The position numbers and the translations under genes were made by a program. Positions 50,576-62,117 of a DNA stretch of 64,000 nucleotides are shown one piece after another. The stretch is from assembly GCF_041154675.1 (NCBI RefSeq), contig NZ_AP031322.1, positions 1,735,812-1,799,811 on the forward strand, written 5' to 3'. The stretch's first letter is position 1. Each line of letters opens with the position of its first letter. Under the pieces are notes generated by a model. That model was given only the letters and a program-made list of their open reading frames with translations. It made no database searches and had not been told where the DNA came from. Source of the stretch: Sulfurisphaera javensis (GTDB taxonomy: Archaea; Thermoproteota; Thermoprotei_A; Sulfolobales; Sulfolobaceae).

Positions 50576-52123
50576 ATGGAACAGAAGAAAATATTCTTAA
50601 GGGAATCATCTGGATTAGTAAGGGAATTTAGTTTATTAGATTCTTTATGGTTTAACATTTCATTATTAGGGTTGTTATTCTCAACATACTATATAGCTTC
50701 AACAGGACCTTTAGTTGGTGGAAATCCAATAGCTGGACTAATAATACCTTTAGTAGGATTTTTATTAGTAGGATATCTTTTCTCTTTTATAGCAACTAAA
50801 GTGCCTAGGGTTGCTGCTGATTATGTATATGTTAGTAGAAATCTTCATCCAGCATTAGGATTTGTAGGAAATGCTGGATATTTCTTAGCTACAGTACCAC
50901 TCTTTATGGGAATAACTGGGATAACATTACAAACTTTTGGTTTAATACCATTATTGACAATTTTAGGTTATTATACTCATAATTACTCTTTAATCTCCTT
51001 AGGTGCTACAATAGATAGTAATACATATTTAATGATGGGAATAGGTGCAGCAGAAATTATAATTATGTCGTTAATACCAATCTTTGGTAATAAGGTTTAT
51101 AGAATTATGCAATGGGCTATAATACCATTAGTACTTTTAGTTGCTATATTAATGATCGTTATTGAGGCTACTGTACCCACAAGCTTAGCAATTCAAAGAC
51201 TAAATAACTTTGCATTAGTTTATGCAAACGTAACTAACCTTTATAAGAACGTTACAGCATCAACAGTTCCAGTACCTGCTTATAATAACTTAATTAACAC
51301 AATATCGCTAAACCCAGTTTTTGTAGTTGGTTTCTCTTACGTAATAAATACAGTATATATAGCTGGTGAAGTTAGAAATCCTAAGAAGAGTATGCCTTTT
51401 AGCATTCTAGGAACTTTACTAATTTCTGGTATCATATTTACTACTGCCTTAGCACTTGAGTATTATCAATATGGTTATGTCTTTACTTCTAAGATGCTTT
51501 ATCTTAGTGTAGTTGAAGGAACATTACCAATACCTACTCCATATTTAGACCTCTTAGAGGGAATTGCTAGCGGAAATATTGTTTTAGGAGTATTATTTGC
51601 TTTAGTTAGTTTGTTACAGCTTTTAATGTACTTAACAGCAGCCTCTTTTGTAGGTAGTAGACTTTTACTTTCTTATGCAATGGATAGAATTATGCCGGAT
51701 TTTGTTGGTGATGTAGACGAAAAGAGACATATTCCAATTAAAGCAATATTACTTTCAATGACAGCTGGATTAATAGGGCTAATCATGTTTAGTTTGCCAG
51801 TAACTTCTGCCGTAGCTTTCTTGTTATCAAGTGTAGCTACTGCATTACTTATGTTATTCCCAATGAGTGTTGTAAGTATAGCTGTAATTAAAAATGAGAA
51901 AGGGATAATGAGGGGTATAGCGATAGCCTCCCTAGTGTATTTGCTTTTCACATTTTATCAGTATTTAACAGTTCCTGCAATAGGTGCTAATACACTAACT
52001 GGCTATGCAATACTTGCTGGATCAATAGCTGTTCTTTTCATAATATTTTATACAGCAAAATTTGTGAGAGGAAAACAAGGGATAGACTTTAACTTAATCT
52101 TTAAGGAAATACCCCCAGAATAA
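50576..52123 (+). CDS. APC-superfamily permease with RESSGLVRE / EIPPE end tags
   Basis: 515 residues, about 12 helices. N-terminus IFLRESSGLVREFSLLDSLW (residues about 5-24), C-terminus GIDFNLIFKEIPPE. VAADYVYVSRNLHPALGFVG after helix 2 is close to the DYVFASRSLHPAIGVG of the permease at 18476, so these two form a subgroup; both also share INTVYIAGEVRNPKKSMP-type loops. Stop codon 1 bp from the convergent aminotransferase gene. Amino acid or amine uptake is likely. Confidence 0.8.
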   Translation: MEQKKIFLRESSGLVREFSLLDSLWFNISLLGLLFSTYYIASTGPLVGGNPIAGLIIPLVGFLLVGYLFSFIATKVPRVAADYVYVSRNLHPALGFVGNAGYFLATVPLFMGITGITLQTFGLIPLLTILGYYTHNYSLISLGATIDSNTYLMMGIGAAEIIIMSLIPIFGNKVYRIMQWAIIPLVLLVAILMIVIEATVPTSLAIQRLNNFALVYANVTNLYKNVTASTVPVPAYNNLINTISLNPVFVVGFSYVINTVYIAGEVRNPKKSMPFSILGTLLISGIIFTTALALEYYQYGYVFTSKMLYLSVVEGTLPIPTPYLDLLEGIASGNIVLGVLFALVSLLQLLMYLTAASFVGSRLLLSYAMDRIMPDFVGDVDEKRHIPIKAILLSMTAGLIGLIMFSLPVTSAVAFLLSSVATALLMLFPMSVVSIAVIKNEKGIMRGIAIASLVYLLFTFYQYLTVPAIGANTLTGYAILAGSIAVLFIIFYTAKFVRGKQGIDFNLIFKEIPPE

Positions 52124-52124
52124 G

Positions 52125-53438
52125 TTATCCACTTTTTATTTTTCTTAAAACTTCTTCAGCTACTTCTAAATGCTTTATGATATCTTCCTTATTGTGCTGT
52201 GTTGATATAGTCCATTCCTCATCGTAGTCAGCCATTGGGATAATTCCTTTTGAAAGCATAAGCCAAAAGTACTTATACCAAATCCTTTTATCAATTCTTA
52301 AGAACTCTCTGTAATTCCTCGGAAGATAATTAGAGAAGAAAATAGTACCGCTAGCTCCCCAAGTTACAGCTGTTATATCAATGTCTAAATCCTCAACTAA
52401 ATCCTTATATCCCTTACTTAGCAATGAGTTAAGTTTATAAACTTCATAAAAACTATCTTGAGTTAATATTTGAGTTAACGTAACTATTGATGCTACAACT
52501 GATAATGGATTAGCATTAAATGTTCCACCATGAGCAGTCTTTTCTGGACCAATAACACTCATAATCTCTTTTCTCCCAGCAATTACTGATAATGGTAAAC
52601 CTCCAGCTATAGCTTTACCTAATGTAATTAAATCAGGTTTTAATCCGTAATATCCTGAGGCACCAGAATAATATTTTCCTCCAGTTTTAACTTCATCAAA
52701 TATTATAAGTATTCCGTATTCTTTAGCTAAATTGAAAATTCCTTTTAGAAATGACACATCTGGCTCTATTATACCCATGTTCATTGCTACTGGTTCCATT
52801 ATAATCGCAGCAATATCATTTCCATCTTTTCTGACTATCCTTTCCACAGAATCATAATTATTCCATTCTGCTACTAAAGTATATTTTACAATATCTTCTG
52901 GTATTCCATGAGAGCATACAGACTTTTCTCCTTCTTTATCTGGGCTAACATTTACTAATAATTGGTCATGTGATCCGTGATAATGACCTTCAAATTTTAT
53001 TATTTTCTTTCGTTTTGTATAAGCCCTAGCAATCCTTATTGCGTGCATTGTTGCCTCAGTACCAGTAGAAGAAAACCTAACCATATCAACGTTGTACCTA
53101 ATCTTTATAATTTTAGCAAGTTTAATTGTATCTGCAAATTCAAATCCAAGAATTGAACTATTTTCAAACCTTTCTTTTAAAGCCTTTACCAATTTTGGAT
53201 GAGAGTGACCAATTCCTAAAGCTCCATAAGCCATGTTAAAGTCAATATAAACGTTTCCATCTACATCCCATACTTTACTACCTTTACCTTTAACTAAGTA
53301 TAATGGGTATGGTGGTAAGTATCTATAGTTGCTGGAAACTCCATAAGGCATCATTCTGGAAGCAATTCCGTAAAGAGAAAGAGATTTAGGTGTCTTTTTG
53401 ACGTATTCTGATAGCATAATTCTCACACTCTTTTTCAA
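52125..53438 (-). CDS. Class III aminotransferase, glutamate-1-semialdehyde-aminomutase-like (left copy)
   Basis: 437 residues from a TTG at 53438; an ATG at 53417 matches the [13 protein letters not shown]-type start of its paralog at 58110 as well. Landmarks: [32 protein letters not shown], the PLP site [47 protein letters not shown] and Schiff-base Lys in [12 protein letters not shown]. It is not the tetrapyrrole enzyme itself by context, but an amine or omega-amino acid transaminase of that group. It forms with the permease at 53581 the left arm of an inverted duplication. 132 bp of the gene are almost identical to the right copy. Confidence 0.85.
   Translation of the reverse strand: MKKSVRIMLSEYVKKTPKSLSLYGIASRMMPYGVSSNYRYLPPYPLYLVKGKGSKVWDVDGNVYIDFNMAYGALGIGHSHPKLVKALKERFENSSILGFEFADTIKLAKIIKIRYNVDMVRFSSTGTEATMHAIRIARAYTKRKKIIKFEGHYHGSHDQLLVNVSPDKEGEKSVCSHGIPEDIVKYTLVAEWNNYDSVERIVRKDGNDIAAIIMEPVAMNMGIIEPDVSFLKGIFNLAKEYGILIIFDEVKTGGKYYSGASGYYGLKPDLITLGKAIAGGLPLSVIAGRKEIMSVIGPEKTAHGGTFNANPLSVVASIVTLTQILTQDSFYEVYKLNSLLSKGYKDLVEDLDIDITAVTWGASGTIFFSNYLPRNYREFLRIDKRIWYKYFWLMLSKGIIPMADYDEEWTISTQHNKEDIIKHLEVAEEVLRKIKSG
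52962..53093 (-). repeat. 132-bp near-identical tract, left copy (gene conversion)
   Basis: Read on the minus strand it equals 58455-58586 on the plus strand at 131 of 132 positions; the one difference is AAAACG against AAAGCG. It encodes the PLP-binding core from [18 protein letters not shown] to GHYHGSHDQ. Sequence on both sides differs at many positions, third codon positions included. Confidence 0.85.
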
Positions 53439-53510
53439 TCTGAACTAAAACTTTTTCCTCAGAACGTTTTCGCTTTCGAGATCTCAACACCTCACCCTAA
53501 AAAATCGTAA
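53439..53510 (-). promoter_or_regulatory. Possible structured 5' leader of the left aminotransferase gene
   Basis: On the minus strand TTTATATT near 53511-53520 is the TATA box. The transcript would start near GGGTGAGGTG (about 53494) and run 55-75 nt before the start codon, unusual where most genes are leaderless. The segment 53459-53496 has about 50 percent G+C against roughly a third around it and contains the palindrome GAGATCTC and GAAAGC. A raised G+C block is the usual hint of structured RNA in such genomes. No known riboswitch was recognised. Confidence 0.3.
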
Positions 53511-53580
53511 TATAAATCAATTTATATACTTTTTCGCCGAAGAGATTATACAATTTCCAATTAAAGAAAAAAGAAATATC

Positions 53581-55176
53581 TTATTCAGGTGGGATTTCTT
53601 TAAATGCTAAGTCTATCATTATCCCTCTTCTTGAATTATAGAATTTAGCTATGTAGTATATTGCAAAGCCAGAAGCATACATTAGAATAACCGATAATAT
53701 TGTTGGCAAGTTAACTGGTAAGATTATTGGATTACCCCAAGTTATATATGTTGCATAAACTAAGAAAGCAAAGGTCGGTAATCCTATCCAAGTTATTAGT
53801 GGTATTTTTAGTATTTTCTTCTTAATTACAATAGAAGTTTCATAAACATCTTTTCTTATATAGGGCATTAATGCTGTTGATATTGCAAATATAGCATAAC
53901 TTATTTCAAATGTAACTGTTACATCAACTAGAGAGATTACTGGAACATAAGCATAAAGGATTACTCCTAAACCACTTAATGTCATAATAAGCAAAATCGA
54001 CTTTATTGGAGCATGAAGTTTTTCATTTACATCTGCCATCCATGAGGGCATTATTCTATCAAAAGACCATGCAAATAAATATCTAGATAATCCAAATACT
54101 AATGGTGGACCACTGTAAAAGTTTGGTAACCATATTGCTATAAACATTAAAATGTATAATACTGGATTTCCTAGGACAAGTAATGCAAAGAATGGTGTAA
54201 AAGTGCCCATAGAAGATAGACTGTTGACTACTGTATCATTAATCCCTTGGCAATATACATAAGAATAGGCTGTTAGGAACTTCTCACCAAATGCCATAAC
54301 GTTTAACTCAGTAAAGAGAATATAGTAAATTGCAATCATTATAACTCCTCCTACTATTGATAGAAAAACGTTAAACCTAACTTTTCTCATTTCACCAGAC
54401 CATGATGCTGGTAAATTATACCATGTATAATAATACCATACTGCTGGGATTGCTAATAATGCACCATAAATTGGACCAACAAATACTAATCCATTAGAAG
54501 TTGCGTCAGAAATTACTTCTTGATATGCATCCTTTATTCCGGTAAACGATGATAATGCTGAGGCAAAAGATGACGGGTTAATAGTTAATAATGCACCAAA
54601 CATTATAGCTGTTGCTATTAAACTAATTATTCCAGCAATTTCCATGAACTTCCAATGAAATCTTACTGGTACTGCTATGAAGCTAGTTATTATTGTTCCT
54701 ACGATTAATCCCCAAGCAATTCTTCCTAATTTTGTTCCGAAAAATCCTCCAATGCTTAAAAGGAATGAACTGTGATAATACATTCCTAATCCAGTAAGCA
54801 AATAACCAATCCATGATGCTCCTAAGTAAGAGTAATAACCTTGTGAGAGAACAAAGGCTATAAATAATGCCCAATAATTTGCAAAACCCAATGCTGGATG
54901 TGTTGCCCTACTATTAAATACGTAATCTCCACCAGCTCTAGGCATTGATGCTGCTGCTACATAAAATAAAAATGCCATACCTAGAGTAGGGAGAAGAGTT
55001 ATTAAATACGCCAACGCCCAGTTTGCTCCTGCTCCCAACCATAGCCATGAAATTATTAACGTTGGTACTCCACCAGTTACTAATGCCCATGTTGCTAGTA
55101 ATGATGACCATGGGCTTACTTCCCTCACCAAACCGGAGGACTCTCTTAAAAATACTGTTGTTGCTTTCTTTTCCAT
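53581..55176 (-). CDS. APC-superfamily permease with RESSGLVRE / EIPPE end tags (left arm)
   Basis: 531 residues, about 12 helices. N-terminus VFLRESSGLVREVSPWSSLL (residues about 8-27), C-terminus RRGIMIDLAFKEIPPE. It is the close paralog of the permease at 56270: both share TGGVPxLIxSWLxLxxGANW, YYxWYNLPASWSGEM and RYLFAWSFDRIMP. It lies upstream of the left aminotransferase in the same direction and its start is 122 bp from the divergent ureohydrolase gene. It may import the guanidino or amino compound used by these enzymes. Confidence 0.82.
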   Translation of the reverse strand: MEKKATTVFLRESSGLVREVSPWSSLLATWALVTGGVPTLIISWLWLGAGANWALAYLITLLPTLGMAFLFYVAAASMPRAGGDYVFNSRATHPALGFANYWALFIAFVLSQGYYSYLGASWIGYLLTGLGMYYHSSFLLSIGGFFGTKLGRIAWGLIVGTIITSFIAVPVRFHWKFMEIAGIISLIATAIMFGALLTINPSSFASALSSFTGIKDAYQEVISDATSNGLVFVGPIYGALLAIPAVWYYYTWYNLPASWSGEMRKVRFNVFLSIVGGVIMIAIYYILFTELNVMAFGEKFLTAYSYVYCQGINDTVVNSLSSMGTFTPFFALLVLGNPVLYILMFIAIWLPNFYSGPPLVFGLSRYLFAWSFDRIMPSWMADVNEKLHAPIKSILLIMTLSGLGVILYAYVPVISLVDVTVTFEISYAIFAISTALMPYIRKDVYETSIVIKKKILKIPLITWIGLPTFAFLVYATYITWGNPIILPVNLPTILSVILMYASGFAIYYIAKFYNSRRGIMIDLAFKEIPPE

Positions 55177-55298
55177 TTGGCTTTATTAATATTTAAACAG
55201 TTTATAAATATACTTCTCTCTAACTCTAAATTTTGTTTAAAAATTCCATGAAAACATTGAAAGATTAGTATATTAACTATTGAGAGACAATTACTTTT

Positions 55299-56210
55299 AT
55301 GAGACAAATAGACTCCCTCAAATCCCCACGCTTTACACAAATTTCAACATTCGCTAGATTACCAATATGTAATGAGAAAGAAGAAGTGAAGGCAGTGTTT
55401 TTAGGAATTCCATTTGATGATGCAACAACTTATCGACCCGGAGCTAGATTTGGACCAATGGGGATAAGACAAGGATCTAGGCTTTTAAGACCTTACAATC
55501 AATTTCTAGATGTATATCCATTCGAAACTTTAAATACTTGTGACAAAGGTGATGTTAACATAATCCCGGGTTATATTGAAGACACAATGAGAATTATTGA
55601 ATCTTCTCTTCAAGAAATAGTTTCTAAAGGTATAGTTCCTTTTATTGCAGGTGGTGATCATTCAATAACATTACCAATCTTAAGGGCTATGTATAAGAAG
55701 TATGGTAAAGTTAACCTAATACATTTTGATTCACACTTTGACTTTTGGGATTCATATTGGGGAAAGAAATATACTCATGGAACATGGCTGAGAAGGGCTA
55801 GAGAGGAAGGACTTCTAAAAGATATAGTTCAAGCCGGTATAAGAGGATCAATATACTCAAAAGATGATTTAGTAGACAAGGACAAGTTACAAATAAGGAG
55901 CTTTACTATTAGGGATTTAAAATACAATCCAGAACAAGTAATGAAGGAAATTAATTCTCTTTCTGGTCCGACATACATTTCAATAGATATAGATGTTGTT
56001 GACCCAGCATTTGCTCCAGGTACTGGGACTCCAGAAGTTGGTGGTCTAACTAGCTTTGAAATTATTGAAATAGTAAGGAGTTTGAAATTAAGGATAGTTG
56101 GATTCGATGTAGTTGAAGTTTCTCCATCTTATGACGTTAGTGAGATAACTAGTATGTTAGGGGCTAACATAATTTATGAGGGAATGAGCGTTTTGTCAAA
56201 ATCTCTTTAG
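55299..56210 (+). CDS. Ureohydrolase (agmatinase/arginase family)
   Basis: 303 residues. Two-metal motifs in order: FIAGGDHSITLP, HFDSHFDFWD, SIDIDVVDPAFAPGTGTPE and a closing GFDVVEVSPSYD. The N-terminal GIPFDDATTYRPGARFGPMGIRQ is typical of agmatinases. The first Asp-rich motif is DSHFDFWD where agmatinases mostly have DAHTDTYD; this segment helps set substrate choice, so agmatine is not sure (guanidinobutyrate, guanidinopropionate or guanidine are options). The product urea would go to the urease. It is the centre of an inverted duplication of permease and aminotransferase genes. Confidence 0.87.
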   Translation: MRQIDSLKSPRFTQISTFARLPICNEKEEVKAVFLGIPFDDATTYRPGARFGPMGIRQGSRLLRPYNQFLDVYPFETLNTCDKGDVNIIPGYIEDTMRIIESSLQEIVSKGIVPFIAGGDHSITLPILRAMYKKYGKVNLIHFDSHFDFWDSYWGKKYTHGTWLRRAREEGLLKDIVQAGIRGSIYSKDDLVDKDKLQIRSFTIRDLKYNPEQVMKEINSLSGPTYISIDIDVVDPAFAPGTGTPEVGGLTSFEIIEIVRSLKLRIVGFDVVEVSPSYDVSEITSMLGANIIYEGMSVLSKSL

Positions 56211-56269
56211 ACTTTATTCAATTTTTCCCTACTCAAAACTTTAAAGCTGTCTAAAAGTAAATTATCTCT

Positions 56270-57820
<1,551 letters not shown>

Positions 57821-58109
57821 CTAGGTTATTCAAGTTTTATTACTATTTTTAATAATTTCAACTAATTATAAAATAAAGAATTAAATGAAAATGCGTACAC
57901 GTAATTACGAAGTCGCGGTATTTATGAGACACGAGGCATTGCATTATATTCACAACATTATCCCGTTACTTATGAATAATAAAATACATAAGAATTTTTT
58001 ACTATTATTACAACTGGCATTCTAGCTCTGAACCACTTAAAAACCTTGTAATCTTTCCAATCCCTACCTATAAAAAATTTATATACAATACAAAGAGAAA
58101 ATACCATAG

Positions 58110-59453
58110 GTGGTCGAATTGGTAACAGATATTTTATCGGAGTATGTTAGTAAAACTCAAAAGTCAAAAATAATTTTTGAAGAAGCAATAAAATATCTTC
58201 CTCTAGGTGTTTCGAGTAATTATAGGTTCTTTGATCCTTATCCCATTTATTTGGTTAAAGGAAACGGAGGTAGAGTTTGGGATGTTGATGGAAATGAATA
58301 TATAGACTTTATTTTAGGATTTGGAGCTTTAGAAGTAGGTCATGCAAATCCTAAAATAATAAATGAAGTAACAAAAGCACTGCAAGATAGTTCTATTTTA
58401 GGCTTTGAATATTATAAGACTGTGGAATTAGCTAAAATAATCTCAAAGCGATATAACGTTGATATGGTTAGGTTTTCTTCTACTGGTACTGAGGCAACAA
58501 TGCACGCAATAAGGATTGCTAGGGCTTATACAAAGCGAAAGAAAATAATAAAATTTGAAGGTCATTATCACGGATCACATGACCAACTCTTAATTAATAT
58601 AAACCCTATGGTCCAAAAGGATAGAGTTCCTTCTTCTTTAGGAATACCAGAGGAAACATTATCAAACACTTTAGTTGCTGAGTGGAATAATTTAGAGTCT
58701 GTTGAAAAACTTGTGAAGTCTCAGTCCAATGATATTTGTTGTGTTATTATGGAACCAGTAGCAATGAATATGGGATTGATTCCACCAGAGAAGGACTTCC
58801 TTAAAGGAATATTTGATCTATCTAAAGAATACAATTTTTTGGTTATCTTTGATGAAGTTAAGACTGGAGGAAAGATGTATTCTGGCGCTTTAGGTTATTA
58901 TAATGTAAAACCAGACATAATACTCATGGCAAAGTCAATTGCTGGCGGTTTTCCTTTATCAGTAATAGCTGGCAAAAGGGAAATCATGGAGTTAATAGGT
59001 CCAAATAAGGTTGCTCATGGAGGAACTTTTAATGCTAACCCAATCTCAGTCATAGCATCTTATGTTACCTTAACTCAAATCCTTACTGAAAATGCCTTTT
59101 ATTATATGGAAACTTTGAGTGATAGGTTAGAAAGAGGATATAGAGATATTGCTGATGATCTAGACGTTGACTTAAAAGTAACTAGATGGGGTCCTAGCGG
59201 TATGATTTACTTTAGTAAGGAAGTACCAAGAAATTACAAAGAGTTATTAAAGACTGATATTCCAAGATGGTTCACTTACTTCTATTCAATGCTAAATAGT
59301 GGAATTTTACCAATGGCTGGATTTAATGAACAATGGACAGTTTCTGTAATGCATACAAAAGAGGAGATTCAAAAACACATAGAGAAAGCTTACGATGCTG
59401 TGAAAAAAGCAAAAGAAGAAAGACTTAACCTTAAGCTATTTGAAGCTTTTTAA
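58110..59453 (+). CDS. Class III aminotransferase, glutamate-1-semialdehyde-aminomutase-like (right copy)
   Basis: 447 residues from a GTG at 58110; TTTATATAC lies 26 bp before, which fits a leaderless start there. Same landmarks as the left copy: [68 protein letters not shown] and Lys in [12 protein letters not shown]. The two proteins align end to end with scattered differences save for the identical core. The 290-bp gap before it holds no gene. It overlaps the convergent aminotransferase by 4 bp. Confidence 0.85.
   Translation: MVELVTDILSEYVSKTQKSKIIFEEAIKYLPLGVSSNYRFFDPYPIYLVKGNGGRVWDVDGNEYIDFILGFGALEVGHANPKIINEVTKALQDSSILGFEYYKTVELAKIISKRYNVDMVRFSSTGTEATMHAIRIARAYTKRKKIIKFEGHYHGSHDQLLININPMVQKDRVPSSLGIPEETLSNTLVAEWNNLESVEKLVKSQSNDICCVIMEPVAMNMGLIPPEKDFLKGIFDLSKEYNFLVIFDEVKTGGKMYSGALGYYNVKPDIILMAKSIAGGFPLSVIAGKREIMELIGPNKVAHGGTFNANPISVIASYVTLTQILTENAFYYMETLSDRLERGYRDIADDLDVDLKVTRWGPSGMIYFSKEVPRNYKELLKTDIPRWFTYFYSMLNSGILPMAGFNEQWTVSVMHTKEEIQKHIEKAYDAVKKAKEERLNLKLFEAF
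58455..58586 (+). repeat. 132-bp near-identical tract, right copy (gene conversion)
   Basis: Partner of 52962-53093 in inverted orientation, 131/132 identical. The two copies are 5.4 kb apart with the ureohydrolase and two permease genes between them. Confidence 0.85.
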
Positions 59454-60775
59454 CCAATAAACTCCTTATCAGCCTCTTTTAATACTTCGTCTAATGCATT
59501 AACACCTAAATCTATGTCTTCCTTTTGCGATATTAATGGTGGTGATATTACAAACCACGATGGACCACTAAATACATAAACTCCTTTTTCTAATAGCTTC
59601 TTAGCTAAATAATCTGTAAATATAGGCCTTCCCTCATACTTATCCTCATATGTCCCAAATGGTGTATTCTTACTATCCTTAACTAACTCTATTGCCCAGA
59701 AGAAGCCAACACCTCTAACATCACCAACACTTTTATGCCTTTCCTTTAACTCTTGAAGTCTTTTACCTAAATATTCCCCTAAAGTTTTCACATTTGATAA
59801 TAAGTTTAACCTTTCATATTCCTCAACTACTGCTGGAATTGCTGATAAAGAAACTGGATGAGCTTCGAATGTGTGCCCATGAGCAAAAACGTGATCCTCA
59901 AAGAATTCACCAATTTCATTACTTACTCCAGTAATTCCAATAGGAACGTAAGATGCTGAAGCTCCTTTTGCTGTCGTAAGTATGTCTGGTTCAACACCCC
60001 ATAAGTTTACAGCAAACCACTCTCCAGTTCTCCCCCAACCGGTCATAACTTCATCTGCAATAAATAATACGTCGTTTTCTTTAGCTATTTTCCTTAATGT
60101 CGGTAAATACTCTTTAGGTGGAACTACTACACCGTTAGTTCCAGTTATAGGTTCAACAATTATTCCTGCAATATGTTTTTCTTGTTTAATTACGTAATCA
60201 ACATAATTTACACAAGCTAGGTTACAATCTGGATATTTTAATTTAAGTGGACATCTAAAGCAATAAGGTTCTGGAAATCTCACTACTCCAGGCATTGTAT
60301 GTGGTTCAACAAACCATCTTCTATAATCTCCGGTTAAGCTTATTGAACCTTCAGTTGCACCATGATAAGACCTATATCTGGCAAGAATTTTATATGATGG
60401 AGCCTTATAAAACCTTGTAATCTTTATTGCCGCTTCATTAGCTTCTGTACCAGAGGTTGAAAAGAAGAACTTAGTTATACTTTTAGGCATCACTTTTAAT
60501 AACGCTTTAGTAGCTTTTGCCCTAATTTCTGTCCCTAAGTTTGGGTTAATATATTGTAAAGTATCCAATTGTTCTTTTATTGCGTTAATTACTTTTTCAT
60601 TACCATAACCTAAGTTGACGTTAACAAATTGAGATGAAAAATCTAAATATTTTTTACCTTGAGAATCATAAAAATAAGCTCCTCTTGCTGTAGTTACTAA
60701 AATGGGTTCCCATCCTTTTTGCTTACTCCATGTCTTAAATGTATGTTCTTTTATTATTTTTTTATCCTCTTCCAT
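59450..60775 (-). CDS. Class III omega-amino acid aminotransferase (beta-alanine/taurine type)
   Basis: 441 residues. Landmarks: [20 protein letters not shown], the PLP site [49 protein letters not shown], Schiff-base Lys in [15 protein letters not shown], and [16 protein letters not shown]. The last and the SYHG text resemble beta-alanine:pyruvate and taurine:pyruvate transaminases. Beta-alanine is the end product of the pyrimidine route in this window, so this is the best candidate to turn it to malonate semialdehyde. A Cys cluster ([17 protein letters not shown]) may bind metal. Confidence 0.85.
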   Translation of the reverse strand: MEEDKKIIKEHTFKTWSKQKGWEPILVTTARGAYFYDSQGKKYLDFSSQFVNVNLGYGNEKVINAIKEQLDTLQYINPNLGTEIRAKATKALLKVMPKSITKFFFSTSGTEANEAAIKITRFYKAPSYKILARYRSYHGATEGSISLTGDYRRWFVEPHTMPGVVRFPEPYCFRCPLKLKYPDCNLACVNYVDYVIKQEKHIAGIIVEPITGTNGVVVPPKEYLPTLRKIAKENDVLFIADEVMTGWGRTGEWFAVNLWGVEPDILTTAKGASASYVPIGITGVSNEIGEFFEDHVFAHGHTFEAHPVSLSAIPAVVEEYERLNLLSNVKTLGEYLGKRLQELKERHKSVGDVRGVGFFWAIELVKDSKNTPFGTYEDKYEGRPIFTDYLAKKLLEKGVYVFSGPSWFVISPPLISQKEDIDLGVNALDEVLKEADKEFIG

Positions 60776-60818
60776 AATATTGCATATGATTAAACAAAAT
60801 ATAAACTTTTACGACGTT

Positions 60819-62117
60819 TTATTGTATTATATTCATATCATCTGAACGTCTTTTTAAGATTAATGTAAAAATTATTGAAACTAAGCTAAGAGATGTAAAA
60901 ACTATAAATCCATAAGCAAAGCCAGATATTCCAATGACGTTTACTATATAAGCCATAATCGGAGGCAATAATAAACCACCAAAGCTACCTAAACCACCAA
61001 CTAATCCTGACGCTCCACCCACACTTCTATAAGCATATTTAGGGACTAACTTAAACACTGCTCCGTTAGCAATACCCATCCCTAATGCCATTATAATTTC
61101 ACCTATTATTGATTGAGTAAATTTGAAGCTGTCTAACGTAATTAATGAACCTAAAAGTAATATAATGTAAGCTACTAAAGATACGTTTTCCCCACCAAAT
61201 ATATCACTTAACCATCCTCCTAACACTCTAATCAATGCTGCAATAAGGGAAAATAGCACACCTACTAATAGTCCTGCTTCTACAATATTTACGTGTAAAA
61301 ATTCTTGCCAATATGTTGGTAACCATTCCGTTAACGCTTCAAATCCTCCAAAAGACGTTAAATACATAATTACTAATAACCAAACTTTCCAAATTCTTAA
61401 TGCATTTGATAAAGATGTTAAGGCACTATCAGTTGGTATAATTTCTTCACCTAATTTTTTAGCTTCTTCTAATGTTTTTTCTTTATAAATCTTTCGTAAT
61501 TGAAAGTAATAGGCATCAATACCAAAAATGGCAAAAATTGTAAGCCCAACAACGAGAATTAAGGACCAAATAACATAAGCTCCTATTAATCCAAGACAGA
61601 TTAATGCAATAGGCAAGATAGCTGTAAAAATCCCTGGAGCTGTGTTTCCTATTCCAGCAAATAAACCTAATGCTAGACCTTGTTTTCTTAGTGAAAACCA
61701 ATAAGATACGTACGTTATACCAGATGAGAATGCTGAAATCCCAGTACCAGCTAATGCACCAAATAAGATTAGCATGAAGTATCCAATATAGAGAATTTTG
61801 TGAATAAGGGTTAAAGTTATCACTATTCCTATCATACCTATTAACGCTATAATTAATTGTATCAGAATTATCCTCTTTCCTCCATATTTTTCTACTAAAG
61901 CACTAAATGGTATCCTAAGTAAAGATCCCGTAACAAGAGGTATTGCAACTAACCAACCTATCTCAACTATTGATAAATGTAATATTGAAGAAATCTTATG
62001 TGCTGTGGTTCCAAATAATGCTACTGCAGCAAATCCTATAAAAAAAGCTAGTGTACCAGTTATTAAAGCTTGAGATGGGGAACCTTTTACTTCTTTTAAA
62101 GCTTTATTTCTCTTCAT
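60819..62117 (-). CDS. narK: NarK-type nitrate/nitrite MFS carrier
   Basis: 432 residues from the ATG at 62117; a longer frame from 62192 would overlap the reductase gene by 89 bp, and GAGGAG just before the ATG supports the shorter start. Nitrate signature-like motifs: GLALGLFAGIGNTAPGIFTA (helix 5) and GGASGLVGGLGSFGGLLLPP (helix 11), with arginines RIPFSALVEKYGGKR and RVLGGWLSDIFGG. It follows the nitrite reductase gene in the same operon and would import nitrate or nitrite. Confidence 0.85.
   Translation of the reverse strand: MKRNKALKEVKGSPSQALITGTLAFFIGFAAVALFGTTAHKISSILHLSIVEIGWLVAIPLVTGSLLRIPFSALVEKYGGKRIILIQLIIALIGMIGIVITLTLIHKILYIGYFMLILFGALAGTGISAFSSGITYVSYWFSLRKQGLALGLFAGIGNTAPGIFTAILPIALICLGLIGAYVIWSLILVVGLTIFAIFGIDAYYFQLRKIYKEKTLEEAKKLGEEIIPTDSALTSLSNALRIWKVWLLVIMYLTSFGGFEALTEWLPTYWQEFLHVNIVEAGLLVGVLFSLIAALIRVLGGWLSDIFGGENVSLVAYIILLLGSLITLDSFKFTQSIIGEIIMALGMGIANGAVFKLVPKYAYRSVGGASGLVGGLGSFGGLLLPPIMAYIVNVIGISGFAYGFIVFTSLSLVSIIFTLILKRRSDDMNIIQ

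Noticed and set aside
52125-53438. HemL (glutamate-1-semialdehyde aminomutase) for tetrapyrrole synthesis
   Set aside because: Two copies beside permeases and a ureohydrolase and no other hem genes; the family is used here only as the nearest relative.
57821-58109. Possible RNA gene in the slightly GC-richer gap at 57895-57970
   Set aside because: No tRNA-like fold, C/D or H/ACA box pattern could be made out; left unassigned.
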